64,000 bases of DNA, taken from NCBI GenBank assembly GCA_002286855.1, contig NRSV01000096.1:19756-83755 (forward strand), written 5' to 3'. The notes below the pieces were generated by a model. It had not been told where the DNA came from. It was given only the letters and a program-made list of their open reading frames with translations, and made no database searches. The stretch is from Bipolaris cookei (taxonomy: Eukaryota; Ascomycota; Dothideomycetes; Pleosporales; Pleosporaceae). The translations under genes were made by a program, and so were the position numbers. Of the stretch, positions 32,429 through 42,756 are shown piece by piece (positions within the stretch are counted from its first letter, which is position 1; every line of letters begins with the position of its first letter).

Positions 32429-34000
32429 ATGAGCCCTGAATCAGGTACTGGCATAATATTCATAGCAATGTCAACAGCACAGACTGAAGCCTCAGAAAAC
32501 GGTCCCCAGCCAAACAAACCCTATTCACCGCGCTGACCAAACAACCCAAGTCGTCTCTCGCACCGAGCAAGTACGTCTGAACAACTTGCCCCCAATCTCA
32601 GTAATCCAAATTCACTCAACAGTCCAAATAGAACTTACTACCCACCATTAAAAGCCCAAGAGATTGGCCCCGAGCCCATAAATGAACAGCAACACTAATA
32701 CCCTTGGCCTTCTTGTTTCTCCAAGCACTCACCGAAACCATGCTCGTCTCCATGGAAAAAACCAAGTCTCGAGCGACTTGAAGATAACGAGGCTCTAGGA
32801 GTGGATTCTACGCAATTCTCTTGTTCTAGTAGGCATTGGCTTCAGTCCACTCATCCTCACTCCTTTGTCCGAAGTGTACGGTCGCAAACCCATCTCGTTG
32901 AGCGGGAGTGCGGTTTTTCTTATTTGGAATACGGGATGTGGAGCTGCTCCGAATCTCGAGTTGTTTCTCGTTTTCCGGCTTCTGTCGGGGTTTGGGGCTT
33001 GTGTTGCGGTTGCTATTGCTGGGGGCTTGCTGAGTGATCTTTGGGGTGCGGAAGAGAGGAGTAAAGTATTTGCAGTGTATATGGCTGCACCGCTTCTCGG
33101 CCCTGTTCTGGGTCCCATATTCGGGGCGTTCATTTCTGAAGGCGCGAACTGGAAGTGGACATTTTGGATGACGTCGATAGCTACGGGTGTGGACATGGCT
33201 GTAGCGTTGTTGTTTGTCAAAGAGACGTATGAGCCGAAGATGCGTCGGGTTTTTGCTAAAACATCTCAGCACCAAGACCAGGCTGTGGGTACAGAAAAGA
33301 GCACCGCTTTTTTTGGACCTCATGAGAGATAACCTCCAAAGACCGTTCCACATGTTCGCCACACAACCTATCGTCCAGCTTCTGGCCTCTTGTACGGAAC
33401 CATGTTCCTCTTCCTCTACATGTACCCTCTCATGTGGAATAAGCTATATCATCAAAGCATCCAAATCGGGAGTCTGAATTACATTTCCGCCGCAATAGGC
33501 TACGTAGTCGGTGTCAATGTCGCGTGACACCTCAACGACTGGATCTACGTCAAACCCAAAGCCCGCAACGGTGGTGTAGGGAAAGCTGAATTTCGTGTTC
33601 CGGCTATGATTGTAGGTACGTTTCTTGTGCCTGTTGGGCTGATCTGGTGGGGATGGTCGGGCCAGGCGAGGATGCATTAGATCATGCTGAATGTTGTGCG
33701 CTTTATTTTTACCACTACGTAGATGCTATGTTTGCGCTAGTTGCGTTTCGCTCTTTTTGACTGACAGATATGCTAAGTATTCTGCTTCGGCTTTGTCGAT
33801 AGCTCTGCTTACTCGAAGTTGCGCAGCGGCTTTTTTTTCCGCTTTTTGCGCCATACATGTTTGATCGTCTGAGGTTTGGGCTGGCTGCAACAGTACTGAT
33901 AGCGGCGTTGACGGTTGTGGGCTTGGCGACTGTTACTATTCTTTGGTTCCGGGTGAACGGATCCGAGCTAAGAGCACATACTGTAAGGTATTTACTTAGA
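32429..34000 (+). pseudogene. Decayed MFS transporter (DHA1 type)
   Basis: Remains of a full-length carrier spread over at least three frames. A possible start ATG at 32429 is followed by degenerate sequence. From about 32811 one frame gives GIGFSPLILTPLSEVYGRKP, then LVFRLLSGFGACVAVAIAGG and APLLGPVLGPIFGAF up to KETYEPKMRR. A second frame holds MRDNLQRPFHMFATQP at about 33325. A third carries GTMFLFLYMYPLMWNKLY through WWGWSGQARMH, interrupted by TGA and TAG near 33524 and 33676. The last piece, FFPLFAPYMFDRLRF to WFRVNGSELRA (about 33836-33980), is the usual DHA1 C-terminus. Order and spacing match a complete gene of about 520 codons. Two stops look like CGA-to-TGA and TGG-to-TAG transitions, as repeat-induced mutation would cause; frameshifts also occurred. 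The ends are approximate. Confidence 0.85.
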
Positions 34001-35625
34001 CTAGCTGGGATTAGAAGAGGTACATATGACATCATGCATATTCTTTGTTTTTGGCAATTCTTTTTGTATATTTAACTAAACTGGCAGCCATGACGTAAAC
34101 TGTGAATGCACGTTTTAGGAAAGAGATGGATGCGGTATTGCTTTGTCGTATACTTTGCTATTATACCAACATCGACATGTAGACCCCTACGCACTAGTGA
34201 TCAGTTAGAAAAACTCGAAGGTCTCATGGAGAACCATTTACCTTATTAGTAGTTGTTTTTAGGCATATTTGTTAAACCGTAGTACCACTTCAGATTTTAC
34301 TTTGATTGTTAGACGTGGAAATAATACTGTGGTTATGTTCCCTGAGGTTGGTTTGGACAAACTTATCCTAATGCATGCCATGAGTGCATTTCTCAACTCT
34401 GATCAAACCTGTGCTGCCACAAAGTGTATATTATTTCCATGACAGCATCTGATCTACATCGTCTTTAAGTTCAGTACAATAATTGAAGAGTAAAAACACT
34501 GGTGTGCTGGTGCCAATGGGGTTAATCAATCCAGTTGTTTAAATTTTTTATTGTGGTACGGAATTGTCGCACGTTCTAATTGGCCTATGTGTAAAGTGAC
34601 CTTTGTTCTGAGCAGAAACCTATTTGCAAGTAGTGAAAGCGTCTTTACTGAGCCAAGCGGTGTGGATAACCCGTCTATGGAGTCTAGGAATAGGTATCTG
34701 GCTTTATGATTTTTAGAGCATTGGTGGTCCATTCCAGACTACCCAAAAAAGACGAGTTGAAAGTAAGTGTACTTTTCGTAGTGAGCCGCTTATAAATCTA
34801 GACTAGTGAATTCTGGGATAGCATCAAAATATGTAAGTATACCCATGACACCTAGTTGGAATGTCTGCCGCACGCCTACATATTCCGTCGTATGTGCCAA
34901 CAGGCGGTAGAGGGTGCTTTGAGTGCTAGCCTGCAGTAGTCATGACGCGGAAAGGTAGCGTACATATGTATGTACGTGTGTACATACATGGTGGCAAGCT
35001 GAGCTGCGGGCGCAAGGCTGAGTCTGCTAGTACGTGGAGTAGACCCTGAATAGGCATGAGGCCAGCCACGGCTGCGTAAGCTCTTGGCTCTATCCAAGTC
35101 GACAGAAGTGGCGGAGTGGAGCGAGGTGGCGAGAGGTCAAGCCAGTCGTGTACATAGGTATGTACTGTCTAGATATATTGCAAGAGATGTGTAATATACG
35201 GAGACTGCAGTTGTTGGAGAGACAAAGTTAGTAAAAGGCCATTTAGGCCACACATGTGCGGTGAGCTGCAGCACAAGCCAATTTTAGAGGGACAAGGCGG
35301 GCCAACCGTCAGAGAAGCGCCGCCATTTTGCAGCTGACTGTTGGAACGCCTGACCCAAAGTGGTTAGCGCGAGCGCCTCCTGCATCTGCCCTATCCACCC
35401 TTCACGCTCAGCCCAGAAAACATTCGCGGCCCCGAAACGCATTTATCTTCTGCCTCAAGCCTTTGTCGACGACTGATTCGAGCCTGCGCGCGTTTGACAT
35501 TTTCCGCCGTCTCCTCTTAGCCACCAGCCCGTCCCACTGCCGTGTGAGCTTTGCTTTGCGCGTCTGCACTTGGCCGTCTCAGGAGTCTCTCACGTCCACC
35601 CACACCACACCCATCCCGTTTCAGA
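34001..35625. other. Intergenic upstream of syntaxin gene
   Basis: 1.6 kb without a supportable gene. A palindromic run of GTAC/GTAT/ACAT words occurs near 34964-34992. The final 250 bases are C/T-rich leader-like sequence. Confidence 0.45.
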
Positions 35626-36763
35626 ATGAGCGTAAGTTCCCTCTAGCTCTACCCATACCGTGCGCTCCATCTCACTCTCTTCTGCAATACTCTTCACTCC
35701 GCCCAAACTCTAAACACCAAATTCTCTCTGCTGACCATGGCTGCTGCCGACCAACAGTACGGAAACAGAGGCTACGGCCAGATTGGCTCCGCTGGAGGCA
35801 ACCCCTACGATGCGCGTGACCAGAGTGCAGGCTACGACAACTACGACCGTATGTATCGCTGAATCGTGTCCATGGCGCTCTCGTCTAATGTCACATAGGT
35901 GATGTAGAGATGCAATCCTACCCTGGTGCCGGTGCCGACCCCAACGCTATTCTCAATGAGTGCCGTGAAGTCGACCGCGCGCTCGACGACCTCGATGGCC
36001 AGCTCAATAACCTCGATCGCGTCTTCAGACAATCGCTGGCCCGCCCAGACATGCCCTCTGGCGAGATCAACAACCTTAGCTCTCAAATCATGACTGGCTA
36101 CCGCGCACTTGTCACTCGCGTCAAAAACATCAAGTCGAAACCTGATTCAGGTCACCCAAGGAACGCCCCTCAAGTTGGCAAGGTCGACCGCAGGCTCAAG
36201 GCCACCATCAACAGGTATCAGACACTCGAGTCAGACTTCCGAAGGGAATCGCAGGCGGCTGCTGAGCGCCAGTACCGCATTGTGCGCCCAGATGCTACCG
36301 AGGAAGAGGTTCGCGAGGCCGTTTCGGACCCTGATGCGCCCATCTTCCAGCAGGCTGTATGTTTCTTTACCTCCCCTGCCTGTCATCCAATACTGACGTT
36401 TCCCAGCTTATGAACTCCGACCGCCGTGGCCAAGCCTCGTCTACTCTGCGCAACGTCAAGGAGCGACATGAGGCCATTCAAAACATAGAACGTCAAATGA
36501 TTGAGCTCGCCCAGCTGTTCCAAGATCTCGACCAGATTGTCCAGGAGCAAGAACCACTTGTCGCCAACATCGAACAAAAGGGCGAAGAAATCAATGATAA
36601 CGTCAAGGCCGCCAATGTCGAGATTGACGGTGCCATCGACAAGGCCCGCGCCCGCAACCGCAAGAAGTGGTGGTGTGTCCTCATTGTGCTCATCATCATC
36701 ATCATTATCGTTGTTATTGCTGTCGTGGTCACACAAGTCAACAAGTCTACCAGCCCCAAGTAA
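35626..36763 (+). CDS. SSO1: Plasma-membrane syntaxin (Sso1/2-type Qa-SNARE)
   Basis: Preferred model: exons 35626-35631 (ATGAGC), 35758-35848, 35899-36356 and 36407-36763, giving 303 residues; introns 126, 50 and 50 bp. An alternative start at ATG 35737, in a strong GACCATGG context, reads in frame into exon 2 and would replace MS with seven other residues. The protein has a short Gly/Tyr-rich head, the three-helix Habc domain, and the SNARE helix about 200-265 with LFQDLDQIVQEQEP holding the central Gln. A C-terminal anchor follows (WWCVLIVLIIIIIIVVIAVV). Sso proteins pair with Sec9 and Snc1/2 to fuse secretory vesicles with the plasma membrane. Length and order are normal. Confidence 0.93.
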
Positions 36764-37588
36764 GAAAACGATGTGCAATTTGCTGCACCCCCGGCGCATA
36801 CCATGATTATTATACCCATATCCACCGTCTTCTTCATCAGTAGTCTTTTTTACCTAAAAGGCTGGTCCCATACACTATGTAATACGCCTTTGGTGGATAT
36901 GCATACATACTCCCACTTTTCCCTTGTCATTTACTGTCTTGGTTAGAAAAATCAGCCTGTTATTGTCTCATTCGCCGCGCTTAGCGGCGACTTTTGTTCT
37001 CAGCGGCTCACGTCGGCCGTTTTTTATTTTTTGTAGCGATGGCTTGACTGCATTGTGGGGTTGCTTGAATTGTTGTTTTAGAACCCAGCCTACGGGCTGT
37101 TATTAAATCAAGAGGATTTAAAAAGTATATTTGACAATGGTGACGGATGTAATGGACCCAATCAATTACTACTGTGAAGACCCATCAGGCACGAATTAGC
37201 TGCAATCAGTACTCTGCGGCAAGAATCAATCTCTAAGGAGAGTTATGCCGATGGAGTTTCCCCATAAGCTGTGCGGTTAATATACACAAGTGCCAAGCTA
37301 AATTTGCAGGTAATCTAAATGGCACAACATCCCGAGCGCAAACCCAATGCAGAGCAGCATACACCGACACTCTAACAAAGTGGAAACGCTGGACCGTACA
37401 GTCAAATTAATATCATGGAAACAAGCACGGAATAAGCATCCGGCCATGCCATTTTGGCTACGGAAGGCAAAGCTTAGGAGTATGCATCCAAGAAGCATAT
37501 ATAACTATCCGTCTGGCTGCATCTTTAACCTCACCACAGTTTTGCAGTCACATCAACAGCAACCCTCCAACACAAAAAAAAATTAAGA
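36764..37588. other. Intergenic between syntaxin and Cip1-like genes
   Basis: 825 bp, no gene. A small perfect hairpin (stem TCGCCGC/GCGGCGA, 36972-36978 with 36984-36990) followed by T-rich sequence lies about 210 bp after the syntaxin stop and may be part of its 3'UTR. The region just before the next ATG is A-rich (AACACAAAAAAAAATTAAGA). Confidence 0.45.
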
Positions 37589-38411
37589 ATGCTTCGCCAA
37601 ACCGCCCTCTTTGCTCTCGCCCTCGCGGCTCCAGCGATTGCCCAAGTGAGCGAGGGTTTCGAGAACGGATGGGACCAGACTGCATGGCCCTCGTATGCGG
37701 CAGACTGTAACCAAGGTGGTAAAATCACCCTGGATACGACGACAGCCCATACTGGTAAGAACTCGATCCGTGTCGATGGTGCGGGAGGCTACTGCGGCCA
37801 CATCTTTGTCGGCACAAAGAAGATTCCATCTGGAGATGTCTACGTCAGGACCTACTTGTAAACATCTTTGCCTTCTTTTCTTTCAAATCCAGATGCTGAC
37901 TCTTATATGCAGGAAAGCAAGCAAGGCCCTCACCGACTCTCACGTGACCTTCATCACAATGCCAGACTCGGCCCAAGGCACAAACAAGCACCTGCGCATC
38001 GGCGGACAATCCAAGATTCTCATGTACAACCGCGAGACCGACGATGCCACGCTACCTGATCTGTCGCCAAACGGTATTGCGTCGTCCAAGCCGTTGCCCA
38101 CCAACCAATGGACATGCTTTGAGTACCATCTTGGCACTGATGGCAGCATCGAGACATGGCTGAACAACGGGACCGTTGCTGGGTTGACCGTGGGTAATGG
38201 AGCGTCGAACCCTAATGGGGCGCAGTGGACCAGGAGTACGATCAAGCCTAAGATCACTGGGGTGAGTTGGCCAAAGTCTATTTTGAATGAAGAACGTTTT
38301 TTTGCTGACAATCATGCGTAGGTTTACTTTGGATGGGAGAGCTACGGTGGTGATACCAACACTATCTGGTACGATGACATTGTTGTTAGCGATAAGAGGA
38401 TTGGATGCTAG
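37589..38411 (+). CDS. Secreted Cip1-like protein (lignocellulose-induced family)
   Basis: Exons 37589-37857, 37913-38261 and 38322-38411 (introns 55 and 60 bp) encode 235 residues. A signal peptide is clear: MLRQTALFALALAAPAIA, with likely cleavage before QVSEGFE. The mature part matches what I recall of Trichoderma Cip1: TGKNSIRVDGAGGYCGHIF, SGDVYVRTYLKAS, HVTFITMPD, KHLRIGGQSKILMYN, NQWTCFEYHLGTDG and VYFGWESYGGDTNTIWYDD. Cip1 has a beta-jelly-roll core related to polysaccharide lyases and a metal site, and is co-induced with cellulases; its enzymatic role is unsettled. No cellulose-binding module is attached here, unlike the Trichoderma protein. It probably acts outside the cell on plant-wall material. 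Confidence 0.88.
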
Positions 38412-39826
38412 ATCCCAGGATGTCAGGCCCATGAGTCGTAGAATGAAACAATGCTCCAATGGCAACGACCTATGTTATGCATACATGTGTGATGCTCGAA
38501 ATGGTGCTTTTTGGGCTCGGCAGACATGAGGAGATGCTGGGATTTATTTGTTCGTCGAATGCATGTGCATGGGGTGGTTGCCAAGCTGACCTCAGGAGGT
38601 CTTTGCGGTGATCGGGATACAGGCAACTGTATCGATATCATTTGCATGGTGGTAGGTTGGCGGGCCGATAGCTTCCTTGCTCTTGACTTCGCCCATAATC
38701 TGATCAACTGGACAATGACGTAGCTGAACATTAGCCCCGTACAATTGCATCCACATAAGCTGGGCATTGAAGCTGCATTTGTGCGGAGAGGAAGTCAACC
38801 TCAAGACTTGAGCAGATAGCATGCTCGCTTGGCGCAGCCTGACCCTACACTGCCAGCACCGGTTTTGCATCATGAACCATGTCCTTCGTCCTCCACATGT
38901 CTCCATCCATCCAGCCATCCCCGTATAAATGCCGCAGCCATGTTATCACGACTTGGACATCACCTGAGCACCCGTCGTCGAAATAGGCCCGCTCAGTATC
39001 TCTTGGCGCGGCGACGTGTGTGGTAGCTTGTAGCGGGCATCTTGCTGGGCCGTTTTGGCCCAAGCTACTCTTCCCTGTCGATCGCCTGCCCGCCACCCAT
39101 CATCCATCCTCCATCCACCCTACTGGGACTCCGGCTGCCTGCAATACGTTGACGCATCGCAACACATGGACCAGAACGCCACAGCTTATGCCATCGACCT
39201 ACAATTCAGCTCATGTGCAAGCGGTGAAGGCTCATTGCCAATAGCCTCCTTGTACGGCGTGATGCACGCGGGCCTCTCACATGCCAGTCTACGCCAAGCG
39301 AGTTGGCGGGGGCAAGCAGAACAAAGCATGGCGTCCCCAGTGGCTTTCGTGCGCATGGGCGATTGATACATCCCGCTCGACTTGCACATGTCCCCATGTC
39401 CGCTTGCTGGCTCCCCCCGCGGCTCAAGCCCGATCTTGGCGCCTGTTTTCCCCGGTTGCGGCGCCTGAAGGGAGGTTCGTGATGTGCAGCATGCGGGCTG
39501 TTGGAGTTGGAACCCCAGAGAAAGCAACGCTCAGACATCCGCCTAGATCCTTGGGGGCTGAGCCGGGCCTGGGCTTTTTTGACCCTGCCTCTCACTTCGC
39601 CGTTATTCTTAATGGTGCTCGAGCCCGCATCACCCTTGCATTTAGCCAGCCGTTTGCTCCTTTTGCATCTCGAGGGCAGCCTCGAGGTTCTTACTTCTTC
39701 TTTCTGGAAAACGTTTAACTAACGTTTGAGGGTTGTTGACTGCCTCCGTTTCCTTTTGTGGGGTTGGCTTTCCCAGAATCTGGGGTATACCGTCAACGCA
39801 CCGCCTCGAAACTACTAGGTAGAAAC
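38412..39826. other. Intergenic upstream of K+/H+ antiporter
   Basis: 1.4 kb; frames of 100-145 codons on both strands overlap at 39186-39718 without any domain and are judged accidental. Several short C/T-rich patches lie in the last 700 bases. Confidence 0.45.
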
Positions 39827-42756
39827 ATGTCTTCGACACTCGCATCGGCGAGTGCCACCGCAACGGCGCGTCCCAAGGCGCCGCCACAGGCTGGTATTCT
39901 CGAGGGAATGAATCCTGTACATTTCGATACATCTCATCCTATTATCTTGTTCATCGTCCAGGTAAGGATTGAAAGAGCTAGGTTCACGAGCTCAAGCAAT
40001 TGCCTCCTCCCTAGCCTTGTTTCGACCAATTCATCCAAGTACAGACGAAAATCAAAATCAAAATTCTAACCCATATTAGGCCGGTATCATCATCATTGTC
40101 TGCCACCTGATCAACTACCCACTCTCCAAAATCCGCCAACCACGCGTCATTGCCGAAATCATTGGTGGCATCGTCCTTGGCCCCTCAGTCATGGGGCGCA
40201 TTCCCGGCTTCCAGGAGTCCATTTTCCCAAAAGAATCCATGGTCAACCTCAATCTAGCTGCAAATCTCGGTCTAACCTTGTTTCTCTTCATCATTGGACT
40301 TGAAGTCGACCTCAGGCATTTACTCAGCAACTGGAAACCCGCGCTCAGTGTCGGTGTGGCAAGTATGGCTATACCATTTGGAATGGGAGCCGCTATCGCC
40401 GTCGGATTGTACAATGAGTTCAAGGGAGACCCTGACACCGTGGAAATTGATTTTGCAATCTACATGCTGTTTATTGGTGTTGCCATGGCAATTACGGTAA
40501 GTCTGCCTAGTACCGTGACCTGGTTTGTTACTGACTTTGTGAAAAGGCCTTCCCTGTACTTTGCCGTATTCTGACTGAACTGAAATTGCTCATGACGCCA
40601 GTTGGTATCATCGTTTTGTCAGCTGGTGTCGGTAATGACGTTGTTGGTGAGTATTTCACATGCCAAAACGCCCTACATTTGTAGTGCCAAGGCTGATTCG
40701 GTTTCTAGGGTGGATTCTACTCGCTCTCTGTGTTGCACTCGTCAATGCCGGTTCAGGACTAACAGCACTCTGGGTTCTGCTCACGTGTGCGGGATACATG
40801 GTCTTCCTCGTTTACGCTGTTCGACCAGCCTTCATCTACGTCCTGCGTCGATCTCGCGCGCTTCAAGATGGACCCAGTCAAGGCATTATCAGTCTTACTC
40901 TCCTTATCGCCCTTGGGTCAGCCTTCTTTACCGGTATCATCGGTGTCCATCCCATTTTCGGAGCTTTCATGGCTGGTTTGATTTGCCCTCACGAAGGTGG
41001 TTTTGCCATCAAGGTCGCCGAGAAGATTGAAGATTTGATCGGTGCACTGTTTCTGCCCTTGTACTTCACTCTCTCGGGACTGAATACCAACATTGGTCTC
41101 TTGAATTCCGGTATTGTGTGGGCTTATGTTATCGGAGTCGTGGCTGTCGCGTTCTTTTCCAAGTTTATTAGCGCTACACTTGCGGCAAGGGGCAGCAAGA
41201 TGCTGTGGCGAGAGTGTTTTGCTGTGGGTTCCTTGATGAGTTGCAAGGGTCTCGTCGAACTCATCGTCTTGGTAAGATTGACACTCTGGTGATTGTTTAT
41301 GATAGAGCACTAACGATCGCAGAACATTGGTCTCAACGCCAAGATTCTCAGTACTCGAACCTTTACCATATTTGTCGTCATGGCTCTCGTTACCACCTTT
41401 GCCTCGTCACCATTGGCAATGCTATTTTACCCTCCATGCTACCAGAAGAAGGTCGAAGCATGGCGTCGGGGTGAAATCGACTGGGACACTGGTAAGCCCA
41501 TCGACTCTGAAGGCAGCAGCGACATTGTGCAATACGAGAAGATGGCTGCGGAGAAGATTGAGAAATTGACCGTCTACCTCCGCTTGGACAGCATGCCCAA
41601 CCTCCTGGCGTTTACCTCTCTATTCGGGGGAACCGATATCCCAGCACCAAAGACACATCCATCAAAAGACGCCAGCACCAGCACTAGCACCAGCTTAGGC
41701 AAGGAGATTGGTGAGACGAGCCTAACAGAAGTGACACTACCAAACCGTCCCGTTGAAGCCTACGGTCTACGCCTTCTCAGCCTGACTGATCGTGGCTCGT
41801 CCGTCATGCAAGTCTCCGAATTGGAATCCTACACCGCTTACGATCCGGTCGTCAACACATTCCGCACCTTTGGACGTCTTCACAACCTCGCTGTTAGTGG
41901 TGAGGTACTCGTTGTGCCAGAATCATCATTCGCCGAAACACTAGCAACACGCGCCTCGGACTCGCAATTCCTTGTCATGCCATGGAGTGAGACGGGCGGT
42001 ATGTCTGAACAGGCCATTATCGAAGACAAGGGCACAAAGAACAAACTCGAGGCATCCAGTTACAACGCTTTTGTACACGACACACTGGAGAACGCAAGTA
42101 TCCCCGTTGCCGTGCTCATCAACAAGAATTTTGGCGGCAGCAAGAACAAGGAGCACAAGCAGCAACAGCAACGGCTCAAACTCAACCGTACAATCAGTAG
42201 CATCAGTTTGGGCAGCGCAAGGGAGAAGACGGTGACAGCGCCTATTACCGACAAGAGCCACCACGTGTTTTTCCCCTTCTTCGGTGGCAACGACGACAGA
42301 ACTGCGTTGCGCTTGGTATTGCAGCTAGCTCAGAACCCGCAAGTCACCGCTACGGTTGTTCACTTTGATCTCTCGGAACCAGTCTGGGCAGCTCTATTTA
42401 GCACTATCACTCCTCCTCCATCACGCGAGCAGGACGCTGCCTTCTTCGCTTCGCTCCGCGCATCTCTTCCCGCCGATCTAGCTAACCGCGTTGTTTTCGA
42501 AACGGTTACCACGGCCGCCCCTGTTAGCGACGTTATTGCCCGCGCGAGTATCGAGATTAACCAGTCTCCAAGGAATGCTGGAAACTTGATTGTCCTGGGT
42601 CGCAACGTATCGCTCAACGGTGTACTGGACCGCTCAAGCAATACGGATGAGATACGAAGTAGCTCTGGTGCAGCACAGACTTTGGGTGTGCTGGCTGAAC
42701 GGGTATGGGAAGGCAAGCTTGGAGCAAGCGTACTGGTTATCAAGGCAGGAATGTAA
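39827..42756 (+). CDS. KHA1: K+/H+ antiporter (Kha1/CPA2 family)
   Basis: Exons 39827-39961, 40080-40496, 40547-40646, 40709-41271 and 41323-42756 (introns 118, 50, 62 and 51 bp) encode 882 residues, close to yeast Kha1. The N-terminal half is a Na+/H+-exchanger fold with about a dozen membrane helices: [60 protein letters not shown] (the ion-binding region) and [16 protein letters not shown]. The C-terminal 430 residues are soluble, with two universal-stress-like or regulatory segments and a low-complexity Ser/Thr linker. Such antiporters work in endomembranes such as the Golgi and set K+ and pH. Intron 2 uses an AAG acceptor. Exon 3, only 100 bp, carries the conserved Asp motif, so unspliced reading breaks the core. 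Confidence 0.95.

Noticed and set aside
39186..39718. Overlapping 100-145-codon frames on both strands upstream of KHA1
   Set aside because: All lack domains and conflict with each other; the region is better explained as promoter.
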